Shown one piece after another: positions 53,638 to 63,096 of a stretch of 64,000 bases of DNA. Numbering within the stretch: position 1 is the stretch's first letter; each line of letters begins with the position of its first letter. The position numbers and the translations under genes were made by a program. Source of the stretch: an uncultured Acidobacteriia bacterium (GTDB lineage: Bacteria; Acidobacteriota; Terriglobia; Bryobacterales; Bryobacteraceae); contig CAIXXM010000107.1 in the NCBI GenBank assembly GCA_903923395.1, forward strand, positions 1 to 64,000. The letters run 5' to 3'. The notes below the pieces were generated by a model that saw nothing but the letters and a program-made list of their open reading frames with translations, was not told the origin of the DNA and ran no database searches.

Positions 53638-54969
53638 TCATCTGGTCTGGAAGCACACCAAATGTCCAGCCACGCCGACCACCTTCGCCCCCGGAAACCG
53701 CCCGGTCTGCGTCGCGCGGTCGGTGATCCACGTCCGTGCTGGCGTCGCTTGCAGATTCGCGGCCAGCATCGCGGGGTTTTCGAGAATAGTGAACACACGG
53801 TCTCCGTACCACTGCAACTGGTTCGTCTCATCGAAGCGGGGCGCGCCGGCGTCATAGAAGCTGATCCGCTCGCCTTCCGGGGTCGATCTCGTGGCAAGAA
53901 TCGCCATGGCGCGGATGGCGCTGGCATCATCGTGATTCGGTTGGATCGCGGCCACTGCGGAGAAAATGAGCGCGACGCAGGGCAGACACCACAACATCTT
54001 CCCCGGCATGATACGCCGCAAAGCGAAGCCCGACGCGGTCGCCAGCGCGGGGTACGCGGGCAGCAGATAACGCAACACAGGGTTCTTGATGACGGAACAC
54101 GCCGCGAAGGCCGCCGCGATCCAACTGAGCAGGAGAGTGTTCCGCGTCATCCAGAGTCCGGCCGTGGCTGCCGGCAGCCACGGCCAGTAGGATTTCGCCA
54201 GCATCCACACAAACGTCAGCGAACGCAGAGGACTCGGTGAGGTGATGTCCCGCTCCAGAAACTGCTTGTGCACGGCCAAATAGAAATCGCCGTACGCGTG
54301 ATAGAGAAACCATGACCAGAGCGCTGGCGGGGCGAATGCGATCAGCAATCCCGCAGCGGCGTGGAACAGATTCACGCGCCGCCGCGAGAGAAGCGCGTCG
54401 GCAAGGAAGACCCCGGGTAGCGCCAGACCGGCAAGTCCTCTGGTCATTTGCGTGGCAGCGGTGAAAAGTCCGGCGGCCAGCAGCCATCCGGCATGATCTT
54501 CTGCCTTCCGCCAGCAACAAATCGCGCACAGGAAGAAGAAGGCGAAGGGCACGTCTGTCATCGCATGTGAGGCGTACTTCACGAAATACAGGCTGGTGCC
54601 CATCGCAAACATCGCGAACATGGCCGCCGTTTCATCCCGGGATTCGCGCCGGGCCAGCCACCAGACCAAGAGAAGGGTCCCAAAACCGCAGGCTGCGGCT
54701 GGGAAGCGGGCGGCAGCATCGGTTGGACCGGTGATTGCAAAGATCACCGCTTCCATCCACGGCAGCAGTGGCGGATGCTCCAGCGCCGGGTAGCCGTTGC
54801 TCTTCAGGTGGAGGAAGTCGCCGCTGCGCCAGGCCTCTTTGGCGATGTGCGCGTAGAGCGCGTCGTCGTAACCGGGCAACCCGGAGCGGAACAGCGGCGC
54901 GAGAAAGAGAGCGGCAAAAGCGGCAAGCAGCGCGAAGAATGGAAACCGGGGCAATCTTTCTGATAACAT
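53638..54969 (-). CDS. GT39/ArnT-like membrane glycosyltransferase
   Basis: A 443-residue polytopic membrane protein with about ten hydrophobic helices. Residues GYDDALYAHIAKEA (about 33-46) give the acidic pair in the first periplasmic loop of GT-C/ArnT-like enzymes, followed by EHPPLLPWMEA. Such proteins transfer sugars from polyprenyl phosphate to lipids or proteins at the periplasmic face. It is divergent from the small gene at 54979 with only nine bases between. Confidence 0.85.
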   Translation of the reverse strand: MLSERLPRFPFFALLAAFAALFLAPLFRSGLPGYDDALYAHIAKEAWRSGDFLHLKSNGYPALEHPPLLPWMEAVIFAITGPTDAAARFPAAACGFGTLLLVWWLARRESRDETAAMFAMFAMGTSLYFVKYASHAMTDVPFAFFFLCAICCWRKAEDHAGWLLAAGLFTAATQMTRGLAGLALPGVFLADALLSRRRVNLFHAAAGLLIAFAPPALWSWFLYHAYGDFYLAVHKQFLERDITSPSPLRSLTFVWMLAKSYWPWLPAATAGLWMTRNTLLLSWIAAAFAACSVIKNPVLRYLLPAYPALATASGFALRRIMPGKMLWCLPCVALIFSAVAAIQPNHDDASAIRAMAILATRSTPEGERISFYDAGAPRFDETNQLQWYGDRVFTILENPAMLAANLQATPARTWITDRATQTGRFPGAKVVGVAGHLVCFQTR

Positions 54970-54978
54970 AGAGAGGTT

Positions 54979-55188
54979 ATGGCAATCCCCAACGTTAAGC
55001 GTTTCCGCGCCTTCTGCCCCACCTGCAATGATACTTTCTCAGTGATGGCCGTGCTGCCGAAGGATGCGAATGCTGACGCGTACCTTGCGGACGCAGTGGC
55101 CCGCCACGACCACAAAGCGTTTCAGGACATGAAGGCTTCCAGCTTTAAGGTCCGCGTCGGTCAGCAGAAACAGGTCAAGAAGAAGTAG
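54979..55188 (+). CDS. Small Cys-pair protein, unrecognised
   Basis: A 69-residue basic protein: a CPTC pair near residues 13-16 (RAFCPTCNDTFSVMAVLPKD), a helical middle and a lysine-rich tail (QKQVKKK). One pair of Cys could be half of a zinc site or a redox pair. The neighbour downstream is purH, beyond a hairpin. I do not recognise the family. Confidence 0.65.
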   Translation: MAIPNVKRFRAFCPTCNDTFSVMAVLPKDANADAYLADAVARHDHKAFQDMKASSFKVRVGQQKQVKKK

Positions 55189-55231
55189 TTTTCTTCTTTC
55201 CCTTTTCCGTCCATTTTCTCCGAATCCCTTG

Positions 55232-55262
55232 GCCGCGCCGGACTGGTTCCTGCGCGGCTTCT
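55232..55262 (+). terminator. Hairpin between the small gene and purH
   Basis: GCCGCGC (55232-55238) pairs with GCGCGGC (55252-55258), loop 13, followed by a T-rich but interrupted stretch. It could end transcription of the upstream small gene or act in the purH leader. The weak T run keeps confidence low. Confidence 0.4.
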
Positions 55263-55285
55263 TGTGTTTCCCCCAATAAAAACCT

Positions 55286-56803
55286 ATGCGAGTTCTGATT
55301 TCTGTCACCGACAAGACCGGTGTGATTCCATTCGGCCAGGGACTGGCTGCGCTCGGTGCTGAGCTGATCTCCACGGGGGGCACCGCAAAATTGCTGCGGG
55401 AAGCAGGCGTTCCGGTGAAGGATGTCAGTGAAGTGACCAACTTCCCGGAGATGCTGGATGGGCGCGTGAAGACCATGCACCCGAAGATCACCGGAGCCAT
55501 TCTCGCGGTGCGCGGCAATGCCGGACACATGGCGTCGCTGGCAGAACATGAGATTCAGCCACTCGACATGGTGGTAGTGAATCTCTACCAGTTCGAAAAG
55601 GCGGCCGCACAAGCCGGTGCCACGCTGGAGCACCTCATCGAAAACATTGATATCGGCGGGCCGACAATGATCCGTTCGGCCGCGAAGAACTGGCAGGACG
55701 TAGCCATTCTCACTTCGCCGGCGGACTACGAACCGGTGCTTGCGGAACTCCGCGCGAACGGCAAAGTCTCGCGGGAGACCAAATGGGAGCTTGCGAAGAA
55801 GGCCTTCCAGACGACGGCCGACTATGACCGTGCCATCAGCGCCAGACTGGCTCTGGTGGGGAAGGAACCCGAACCGCTGCCCGCGGTTCTCGATCTCCGC
55901 GTTCCACGGAAGATGACACTGCGCTACGGCGAGAATCCGCACCAGGCGGCAGCGCTCTATTCCACCGGGGCGACCGGCATTGCGGGAGCGGAGCAACTGC
56001 ACGGCAAGGAACTTTCTTACAACAACCTGGTGGATCTGGATGCCACCTGGCAACTGGTCTGCGAATTTTCCCGTCCAGCGGCTGCGATCATCAAGCACAC
56101 CAATCCGGCAGGCTGCGCGGAACAGGACACCCTTGTAGATGCCTACCGCAAGGCGCTGGAGTGCGACCCCGTTTCTGCCTTTGGCGGGGTCATCGGCTTC
56201 AACCGGGAGGTGGATGCGGATACTGCGGCGGAAGTCGCCAAGCTGTTCGTAGAGGCAGTGGCCGCGCCTGGCTATTCACAGCAGGCACTTTCCATCCTGC
56301 AGGCGAAGAAGAACCTGCGTCTGGTCCGGGTGCAGAACGAAGCCAATGCCATGGTGCTGAAGAGCATCTCCGGCGGCTATCTCGCACAAACAGCGGATAC
56401 CGAAAGCTTCGACCGCGCGCGCTGCGAGGTGAAAACCCTCCGCCAGCCGACCGATGCGGAGTGGATGACCCTGGAATTCGGCTGGAAAGTTGTGAAGCAT
56501 GTGAAATCCAACGCGATTGTTTATGCGCTGGCAGGGCAGACCGTGGGTGTGGGTGCAGGCCAGATGAGCCGGGTGGATTCGGTGAACATCGGCGCGAAGA
56601 AGGCGCATCTGCCGATCGAGGGCAGCGTGGTTGCGTCCGATGCGTTCTTCCCGTTCCCGGATGGTCTGGAGCAAGCCGTGAAACATGGGGCCACGGCGTT
56701 TATTCAGCCCGGCGGGTCAGTCAAAGACCCCGAAGTCATCGCCGCTGCCGACCGTCTGGGGGTTGCGATGGTGTTTACCGGGGTCCGTCACTTCCGGCAT
56801 TAG
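55286..56803 (+). CDS. purH: Bifunctional AICAR formyltransferase/IMP cyclohydrolase
   Basis: A 505-residue cytoplasmic enzyme for the last two steps of IMP synthesis. The N-terminal cyclohydrolase (MGS-like) domain shows LISTGGTAKLLREAGVPV and DGRVKTMHPKI. The C-terminal transferase domain has ENPHQAA, IIKHTNPAGCA with the catalytic Lys-His pair, and SDAFFPFPDGLE. Length is standard. Its end overlaps the convergent GAF gene by 29 bases. Confidence 0.97.
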   Translation: MRVLISVTDKTGVIPFGQGLAALGAELISTGGTAKLLREAGVPVKDVSEVTNFPEMLDGRVKTMHPKITGAILAVRGNAGHMASLAEHEIQPLDMVVVNLYQFEKAAAQAGATLEHLIENIDIGGPTMIRSAAKNWQDVAILTSPADYEPVLAELRANGKVSRETKWELAKKAFQTTADYDRAISARLALVGKEPEPLPAVLDLRVPRKMTLRYGENPHQAAALYSTGATGIAGAEQLHGKELSYNNLVDLDATWQLVCEFSRPAAAIIKHTNPAGCAEQDTLVDAYRKALECDPVSAFGGVIGFNREVDADTAAEVAKLFVEAVAAPGYSQQALSILQAKKNLRLVRVQNEANAMVLKSISGGYLAQTADTESFDRARCEVKTLRQPTDAEWMTLEFGWKVVKHVKSNAIVYALAGQTVGVGAGQMSRVDSVNIGAKKAHLPIEGSVVASDAFFPFPDGLEQAVKHGATAFIQPGGSVKDPEVIAAADRLGVAMVFTGVRHFRH

Positions 56804-57347
56804 CCGCACGCCGCACTTCAATCCGAAGTTCGGATGTCAAATCATTGAGCCGCACGCCAAGGCGCCGGAGTTCCAGCAATGCTCCCACCTGGCGTGCCAG
56901 AATCTCCAGAACACGCACGTCTTCGGGCGCAATCTCGCGCGGTTCCCGGTCAATGACGCAGACCGTCCCCAGCGCATACCCTTTGGCTGTGGTCACCCTC
57001 GCTCCGGCGTAGAACCGGATATTGGGATCTTCCGTCACCAGCGGATTCAAAGAGAAGCGCCGGTCATTCAGGGCATCATTCACCACCAGCGGCTCGGGCT
57101 GCAGGATGGCATGCGCGCAGAATGCGATTTCCCGCGGTGTTTCCTGCACATGCAGCCCGGTCTTGGCTTTGAACCACTGCCGGTCCCTGTCGATGATGGA
57201 AAGCAAAGCAATCGGCATCTTGCAGGAACGGGAGGCCAACCAGATCAAATCGTCGAATGCCTTTTCCGGGATGGTGTCCAGAAGGTTTAGATTGCGAAGC
57301 TCTTCAAGGCGGTCCTCCTCATTCGAGGGCAGAGCTGCAGGGATCAT
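56775..57347 (-). CDS. GAF-domain protein
   Basis: A 190-residue soluble protein. The N-terminal EEDRLEELRNLNLLDTIPEKAFDDLIWLAS and the following GAF fold (PIALLSIIDRDRQWFKAKTGL, REIAFCAHAIL, VNDALNDRRFSLNPLV, IRFYAGARV, ALGTVCVIDREPR) match stand-alone GAF sensors often found in signalling systems. No output domain is attached. The last residues overlap the purH end on the other strand. Ligand unknown. Confidence 0.88.
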   Translation of the reverse strand: MIPAALPSNEEDRLEELRNLNLLDTIPEKAFDDLIWLASRSCKMPIALLSIIDRDRQWFKAKTGLHVQETPREIAFCAHAILQPEPLVVNDALNDRRFSLNPLVTEDPNIRFYAGARVTTAKGYALGTVCVIDREPREIAPEDVRVLEILARQVGALLELRRLGVRLNDLTSELRIEVRRAANAGSDGPR

Positions 57348-57369
57348 ACCTTGCAGTATAGACAGAAGT

Positions 57370-57783
57370 TCACTTCGGCTTTACTACTACTGGCGGCAGA
57401 ACTGTAGCTTTCGCCATAGTTCCTCCGTCACGGTATTTCGCAAGCTTCGCGGCAGCCTTGGCTTTCGCTTCTTCGGAGATCTGTATATGATTCTGCACGG
57501 CAATTGCGCCACTGGTCTTTGCGAGACGGGTTGCCACGCCTTTGTGCTGGATCACGCTGGTCTTGCCATCGAGCAGTGCAACGCCACCCGTCACTTTGAC
57601 GGTGAAGTGGTCTGCGTTGATCTTTGATTTTGCCAGCTTCGCGCGAATGTTGCGCTCAATTTGGGCGTCAGACAAACCGGCGCGCGATACCGGATGAGGG
57701 GCAGTCCCGGCAGCGGCCGGGAAGGCTGGAACAGGTCCCGCAAGTGCGACGGCCAGAACCAGCACAGAGAAGAGGTATTTCAC
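57370..57783 (-). CDS. Exported BON-domain protein
   Basis: A 137-residue protein with a signal peptide (about 1-20). The BON domain spans about 38-105 (DAQIERNIRAKLAKSKINADHFTVKVTGGVALLDGKTSV, RLAKTSGAIAVQNHIQIS), a lipid-binding periplasmic fold related to OsmY. A Lys/Ala-rich tail follows. It lies between the GAF gene and the second MITE-like element. Confidence 0.87.
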   Translation of the reverse strand: MKYLFSVLVLAVALAGPVPAFPAAAGTAPHPVSRAGLSDAQIERNIRAKLAKSKINADHFTVKVTGGVALLDGKTSVIQHKGVATRLAKTSGAIAVQNHIQISEEAKAKAAAKLAKYRDGGTMAKATVLPPVVVKPK

Positions 57784-57853
57784 CTAAGCGCAAGAGTAAC
57801 TCCATTTAGGCCGGAATGGAATTACACCTGCGCAAATTGGGTTATATGTGGCG

Positions 57854-58076
57854 AGTGGCGTGCTTCACACAGAATGGTGATTATTCCAATGTCTGGAATA
57901 ATCAGTCACAATCAGTTGTGATTCTGGACACGCGGCTGCCAGCCGCCTGTTTCGGGAAGTTGTCTTTGCATGGGCACGCGCGCCAGAATAGCGCACGAAC
58001 ATCAAGCGATAGATACAGATGGACCCAGGAACGTTCCGGCCTGAATAATCCACCAAATTTGTGAATCAGACCACTA
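57854..58076. repeat. MITE-like element, copy 2 (223 bp)
   Basis: This is the second copy of the element at 16548-16818, in the same orientation relative to the window. It shares the left tip AGTGGCGTGCTTCACA, the 10-bp hairpin (57879-57888 with 57894-57903), a further hairpin TCACAA/TTGTGA, and the right tip ending CCACTA. It lacks about 48 central bases present in copy 1. The right tip supplies the stop codon of the FadR-family gene. Confidence 0.85.
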
Positions 58077-58805
58077 GGCCATGGAGGCGGCGGCTTCGCG
58101 GACGCTGATCTCCGGCGGCGGTGGTGGCGCGGCAAACTCGGCGAGGGAATGCAGGTGCATGCAAAGTGATTGTTTCGCCGTCGCATCATCGCGCTGGCGG
58201 ATCGCGTCCACGATTCTGCGGTGTCCGAGTTGGAGTAATTCAGAGGGCCCGACGGCGCGGATGCTCGGCTCGATGATCTGGAACATGGCCCGGTGGACGG
58301 CGGCGAACATGCGCTCGCACAAGCGGTTGCCAGCAACATTCCAAACGAGTTCGTGAAAGGCCAGGTCTTTTTCTGCGATGTCCGCGGCGCGGGTGGCAAG
58401 AGAAGCTTCCACTTCGAGCGAGGCTTGAATGAGCCGATCGACGTCCTGGTCGCTGGCGCGGGATGCGGCCATGGCGGCAAGCGCGGGCTCGACGATCAAG
58501 CGGGCTTCCAGGAGTTCCGTCATTGTGATGCCATCCACCAGGATGAGAAACTCCAGTGGCACGCCCAAAGTTGTGGAGGCATCCTGAGTTAGATAAGTGC
58601 CGTCGCCGACGCGCTGGTGCAGGACACCCATGACATCGAGCGCCTTCAGCGCCTGGCGGACGGAAGCCCGGTTGACACCGAACTTTTTGGCAAGTTCCCG
58701 TTCAGGCGGAACGCGGCCACCACGGTGCAGTGTCCCTCCCGAGATCATTTCCTTCATTCCGGCGACCAGTGTGTAGGTCAGGTCCGTGGTTTTACGCGGC
58801 GTCAT
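58074..58805 (-). CDS. FadR/GntR-family transcriptional regulator (FCD domain)
   Basis: A 243-residue repressor-type regulator. The GntR winged helix (about 10-80) shows RVPPERELAKKFGVNRASVRQALKALDVMGVLHQRVGDGTYL. The helical FCD domain (about 85-230) has the metal-site His residues in FHELVWNVAGNRL and in GHRRIVDAIRQRD. FCD regulators often respond to sugar acids such as uronates, which would suit the polyuronide genes at 10-16 kb, but nothing here proves that link. Its TAG stop is the tip of the MITE-like element. Confidence 0.92.
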   Translation of the reverse strand: MTPRKTTDLTYTLVAGMKEMISGGTLHRGGRVPPERELAKKFGVNRASVRQALKALDVMGVLHQRVGDGTYLTQDASTTLGVPLEFLILVDGITMTELLEARLIVEPALAAMAASRASDQDVDRLIQASLEVEASLATRAADIAEKDLAFHELVWNVAGNRLCERMFAAVHRAMFQIIEPSIRAVGPSELLQLGHRRIVDAIRQRDDATAKQSLCMHLHSLAEFAAPPPPPEISVREAAASMA

Positions 58806-58926
58806 GGCGCGCTCCTCAATTGATCGCGGCTAAACAAGGGGTTCCTGTTTTGCCGTGCTGACTCAAAAACACGCCAACTATATCACTGGTTCAGACGTTT
58901 GTGTATATTCTGTTTCGAAACCAGCA

Positions 58927-59746
58927 TCATTTTTGTGGACAGAAGAGATTGCGGTCATGGTACGCGAGCGTATCCGGCGCAAAATGAGGCTGCCACCAGG
59001 CGTCTGTTGTATCAGGAGTCAGGGGTTTGTCGTCCGTTGCGCTTTGCACGATGGCACGGAAGTGGAAGTGATCTACCAGGCCGGTGGCCTGTGCCGCCTA
59101 GATGGAAGCGGTGGCGGGATCAGTAATGGCGAGCAGGTTGTCACCATTCTGTTCCTCACTGCGTGCCGCAAGATTCGAGGAGCCGGTGAGGACGGAAGGG
59201 TTGTCCGTATTGAAATCCACCACGATGAATTTGTTGTGGATGACCTGACCCGGGCCACCGCTGATTTCCGCATCAAACGGCGGCGGCACATGCCACGTGG
59301 TCGAGAGATACGGAGGCGGCTTTATGGGAAGATACGGCTGCAGTGGCCCGGGCTTCCAAGGTTTTGTTCGCTTTGTGATACATCGCCGAAACGGTGTAAG
59401 TGTAAGTGCCCGGTCCGGCGGTGGAGGAGAAATCCAGCCAGCAGAACTTCTGGTACGGAGCGGCATCAGTATCCGTCAACATAGCCTGCTTTTGGGCAGG
59501 GGGTGTTGCCGAAGTCACTTGCGTGTTGAAAGAGAGGCGGTTCTTCAGATAGAACGGCTTGCCTCCCGGTGGAGTGCATTGTATGGAGAAGCCCGCGAAG
59601 CCGCTGGCTGGCGCCTGGTCGAAGTTCATGGCGAGCAGCACAGAGCCGTCACCGCGTGTTGCGCTGACATGGAGGCCTTGCGCAGCCGCAGTCGCACGGG
59701 TCGCCGCCGGTAATGCGGAAGTTACAGTTTTCTTTGTGCCGGCCAT
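58927..59746 (-). pseudogene. Broken phospholipase D-like gene
   Basis: The N-terminal part (59746 down to about 59290) reads MAGTKKTVTSALPAATRATAAAQGLH, then YQKFCWLDFSSTAGPGTYTYTVSAMYH. It then shifts frame into ISGGPGQVIHNKFIVVDFN, TGSSNLA and EEQNGDNLLAI, the second PLD (HxK) half. An in-frame TAG at 59098-59100 is followed by AAQATGLVDHFHFR and TTDAWWQPHFAP, down to a TGA at 58927. The first HxK half is missing. The gene is therefore deleted, frameshifted and stopped. Intact relatives would be around 500 residues. Confidence 0.75.
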
Positions 59747-59821
59747 TTGCGGGCTCCAGATTGGATTTCGATACTGCGTCCATCTGTATAGCGCAAATGA
59801 CCGGAAATCACGTCATGAAAA

Positions 59822-62353
59822 TTAGATGACAGTATCGACTTCGCGCACCCAGTCGGGACGTTTCAGTACCTCACGCGGCTTACTGCCATCGGGAGGACCA
59901 ATGATGCCGTCTTTGTACATCATGTCGAGAATGCGGGCGGCGCGCCCATAACCCAGACGGAGCCGCCGCTGCAGGGTAGAGGTGGAAGCCTTGCCCATCT
60001 CCAGCACAACGCGCAGAGCTTCTTCATACATAGCGTCCTGCTCTGCGAGGGTTTCGCCTTCCGCGATCTCAGTCTCGCCATCTTCACTCGGCGGTGCGAT
60101 GAGATAGCTCTGGTCGTATTCCGGCTGTGCCTGTTCCTTCCAGAAATCCACGACCTGGGCAATTTCGTTCTCTGTTACAAACGCACCATGGACGCGGATC
60201 AACCGGCTGGAGCCGGGCGGCAGGAAGAGCATATCGCCCTTGCCGAGGAGGTGTTCAGCACCCATACAATCGAGCACGGTGCGGCTGTCCACACGGGTGG
60301 CAACACGGAAGCTGACGCGGGCCGGGAAGTTCGCCTTGATGATACCGGTGATGACGTCCACTGACGGGCGCTGCGTGGCCAGGACAAGGTGCATGCCAAC
60401 GGCGCGGGCCATCTGCGCGAGCCTTGTGACAGACTCTTCCACGTTACGGCCTTCCAGCATCATCAGATCCGCTAACTCATCGATCAGGATGAGCACATAG
60501 GGCAGCGGTTTCAGATCTTCTTTGGGAATAGATGCGGTGTCGTCATCTTCAAAGAGATGACGCGGCGCGGATTGCAACTCCGCTTGGAGCTTCCGTATCT
60601 TCTTGTTGTACTGGTCGATGTTACGGGCACCCTGTTCCGCCAGCAGACGCAGACGGCGCTCCATTTCGAGAACGGCGTTGCGCAATGCATTAGTGGCCTT
60701 GCGCGGGTCTGTGATGACGGGAGTAAGAAGATGCGGGATACCTTCATACATGCCAAGTTCCACGCGCTTGGGGTCCACCATGATCATGCGGACTTCATCT
60801 GGTGTGGACTTATACAGCACGGACATGATGAGCGAGTTAATCATGACTGACTTACCGGAACCTGTGGAGCCGGCAATCAGGACGTGGGGCATGGTTTCGA
60901 GCGCGGCAACTTTGATGCGGCCGTTGATGTCCTTGCCCATGGAAATGGTGAGGAACGACGGCGAACTCTGGAACTCATCGGATTCAAGAACGGCGCGGAG
61001 GCTGATGATCTCGCGGCGGACATTGGGGACTTCGATGCCGATGGTGGGCTTGCCCGGAATGCGTTCGATGAGGATCGATTCCGCCTGCAGGCCGAGGCAG
61101 AGATCTTCGGTGAGGTTGGTAATCTTGCTGTACTTAATGCCAGCTTCGGGCTTGAACTCGAAGGTGGTGACCACGGGGCCGGGGTTGATCTGCACCACGG
61201 AGCCGAAGACGTTGAACTCTTCAAACTTGGCCTTGATGGCGGCGGCGGTGTTCTTGAGTTCGATTTCGTCAAAGGCGGAGCGGGCCGGCACTTCGTTGAG
61301 GAAGGCTGTGTCCGGCAGTTTGTAGAAGGCGGGATGGCGCGGCGGTTCCTTCTTCGCGGGTTTGGGTGCGACGAAGGCCGGAGTCAGTTCCGCGCGGGGG
61401 TCCGGCGTGTTTTCCAGAGCACAGATCGGGATGTCCTGTTCGAAGGGTTCGGCGGGCTGTGCCTGGGCCGGAACTGCGGCGGTCTGCCAGGGCGGAGTAT
61501 CTTCCACAGGAACTGTTTGGGTGGCAGCACGGCGCGGGGCGGCACGGCGGGTGCTTTGCGTGTCGTCAAAGAATTCGGCAGGGATGGGAGGTGCCGGCAG
61601 CGGGGCCACGGGCAGGGTGCCCAAACTGCGGCCTTGTTTGGCAGCCAGCTTCGCGGCTTTCGCCTCGGCCTTGGCGGCTTCCTTTGCTTCACGGGCGGCG
61701 ATTTTGGCTTCGAGTGCTTCCTGTTTCCTCTGGGCGCGGAGGATGGCGCGCTCGCGGCGGGCTTCGGCAGCGCGGCGGAAGTAGTCTTTGATGGCTGCGT
61801 ACATGCGGATGAAAGGCATCATCCAGAGATCGAGCTTCGCCAGGGTGAAGGCGCTGACCAGATAGGCGGAAAGGATTGCCGTGGTGACCAGGACGACGGC
61901 GGCACCGGTGGGGTTGAGTGCCTGGCGCAGTTCATCGGCAATCATGACGCCGGCGATGCCTCCGAGCAGGACGGTGTGGTCGAAAAGGCGCCAGTCCGGG
62001 AGGAGTGCGAGGGTGCCGCAGGCGGAGGCGACCATGACCACGCAGCCGGGCACTTTGAGCAAAGGGGTGGCGACGGCTTCGGAACGGATCCACTTGTAGC
62101 TCAGGGAAAAGGCGAGCAAGGGCATGAGAAAGGCGGCAAGGCCGAAGCTCTGCAAAGCCGCGTCAGCGACGTAAGCCCCATATTTTCCAATGAGATTGAG
62201 CGGTCGCGCAGCGGCATCCGTAACGGTGTTCCAGGAAGGATCCTGGGCGTGGAACGATGCCAGACTGAGCAGAAGCAACAGTCCTGACATTAGATACACG
62301 AGTCCTATCGCCTCGTTGAGGCGTGGATTTTGGGTAGGTTTTAAAAGCCTCAT
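59822..62353 (-). CDS. ftsK: DNA translocase FtsK/SpoIIIE
   Basis: An 843-residue septal motor that pumps chromosome ends during division. Four or so membrane helices occupy residues 20-180. A charged Ala/Lys/Glu-rich linker lies at about 185-330. The motor domain has Walker A AGSTGSGKSVM and Walker B VLILIDELADLMML, plus VLATQRPSVDVITGIIKANFPARVSFRV. The C-terminal gamma winged helix (LQRRLRLGYGRAARILDMMYKDGIIGP) reads KOPS-type sites. Length is typical for the SpoIIIE size class. Confidence 0.96.
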   Translation of the reverse strand: MRLLKPTQNPRLNEAIGLVYLMSGLLLLLSLASFHAQDPSWNTVTDAAARPLNLIGKYGAYVADAALQSFGLAAFLMPLLAFSLSYKWIRSEAVATPLLKVPGCVVMVASACGTLALLPDWRLFDHTVLLGGIAGVMIADELRQALNPTGAAVVLVTTAILSAYLVSAFTLAKLDLWMMPFIRMYAAIKDYFRRAAEARRERAILRAQRKQEALEAKIAAREAKEAAKAEAKAAKLAAKQGRSLGTLPVAPLPAPPIPAEFFDDTQSTRRAAPRRAATQTVPVEDTPPWQTAAVPAQAQPAEPFEQDIPICALENTPDPRAELTPAFVAPKPAKKEPPRHPAFYKLPDTAFLNEVPARSAFDEIELKNTAAAIKAKFEEFNVFGSVVQINPGPVVTTFEFKPEAGIKYSKITNLTEDLCLGLQAESILIERIPGKPTIGIEVPNVRREIISLRAVLESDEFQSSPSFLTISMGKDINGRIKVAALETMPHVLIAGSTGSGKSVMINSLIMSVLYKSTPDEVRMIMVDPKRVELGMYEGIPHLLTPVITDPRKATNALRNAVLEMERRLRLLAEQGARNIDQYNKKIRKLQAELQSAPRHLFEDDDTASIPKEDLKPLPYVLILIDELADLMMLEGRNVEESVTRLAQMARAVGMHLVLATQRPSVDVITGIIKANFPARVSFRVATRVDSRTVLDCMGAEHLLGKGDMLFLPPGSSRLIRVHGAFVTENEIAQVVDFWKEQAQPEYDQSYLIAPPSEDGETEIAEGETLAEQDAMYEEALRVVLEMGKASTSTLQRRLRLGYGRAARILDMMYKDGIIGPPDGSKPREVLKRPDWVREVDTVI

Positions 62354-62415
62354 CCGGCTGGCGGTCGGAAGAAGCCAGAGCAGTTAATAGTATGGCAGAA
62401 ATTGGCGCGGGGGAA

Positions 62416-63093
62416 TCAGGGTTCGGCAGTTGACGGGGAAAAATACTCTTCGTAGAAGTCAGGATCAAAGCGGTTTGCTGCGCGCACAGATTGGAGTGGA
62501 ATGATGACGACAAAATCGTCAGGAATCATCCCATCGGAAAATTTGTCGGAGTAGTCGATCATCTGCCTCACAGCAAGGGAGTCTTTGTCGCGATAGCCGC
62601 TTAGAATCGGGACCAGGCTGAAGAACTTTTCGGTAGGTTTGAGATTGGGGCTTTCAAATACGTAGCCTGCGTACCATTTCCGGTTCTCAAGGGTAATCGC
62701 AATCATGGTGTCCGTGTTGGCTGCTTCCAGCATCAAGAGACTGAGTGAGTCCCCGTGTTCCCGTATGGTCTTCGCACGCTCAAGATCGGGATTGAGGAAT
62801 CGATTCCAGCCCCAAGCCCCAGCAACGGATAAGACTACCGACAGGACGAATGTTCCCAAGTAAGGAAGATCGGAAAACTGAGTCAGAAAAGGGCGGAACT
62901 GCCAGAACTGAGGGGTTAGTTTCAACAGACAAACGATTGCCCGCGCAAGGCCAAGCAACAAGGCCCCTGCGAAGGATGAGTGAAACAAAAGCCGGTAGCC
63001 ATCGAGCATCTGCGCGCGGAACCGGAATTTATGACAGAAGGAGATGAACAGGTAGCCGGATAGCAGGGCAAGAACAAGAAGATTCGCTGGCAC
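62416..63093 (-). CDS. Membrane protein, DUF6338-like (tentative)
   Basis: A 225-residue protein from a GTG start, with three hydrophobic helices (about 5-20, 38-58 and 75-95). A soluble domain follows: NPDLERAKTIREHGDSLSLLMLEAANTDTMIAITLENRKWYAGYVFESPNLKPTEKFFSLVPILSGYRDKD. The GYLF near the N-terminus and this C-terminal pattern recall DUF6338 proteins, but the assignment is from memory. The start is three bases after a 48-codon gene, indicating translational coupling. Confidence 0.65.
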   Translation of the reverse strand: MPANLLVLALLSGYLFISFCHKFRFRAQMLDGYRLLFHSSFAGALLLGLARAIVCLLKLTPQFWQFRPFLTQFSDLPYLGTFVLSVVLSVAGAWGWNRFLNPDLERAKTIREHGDSLSLLMLEAANTDTMIAITLENRKWYAGYVFESPNLKPTEKFFSLVPILSGYRDKDSLAVRQMIDYSDKFSDGMIPDDFVVIIPLQSVRAANRFDPDFYEEYFSPSTAEP

Positions 63094-63096
63094 CGG

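Noticed and set aside
60884-62287. 467-codon plus-strand frame
   Set aside because: It lies entirely antisense to ftsK, which has all its motifs. It has only low-complexity Gly/Glu/Asp content.
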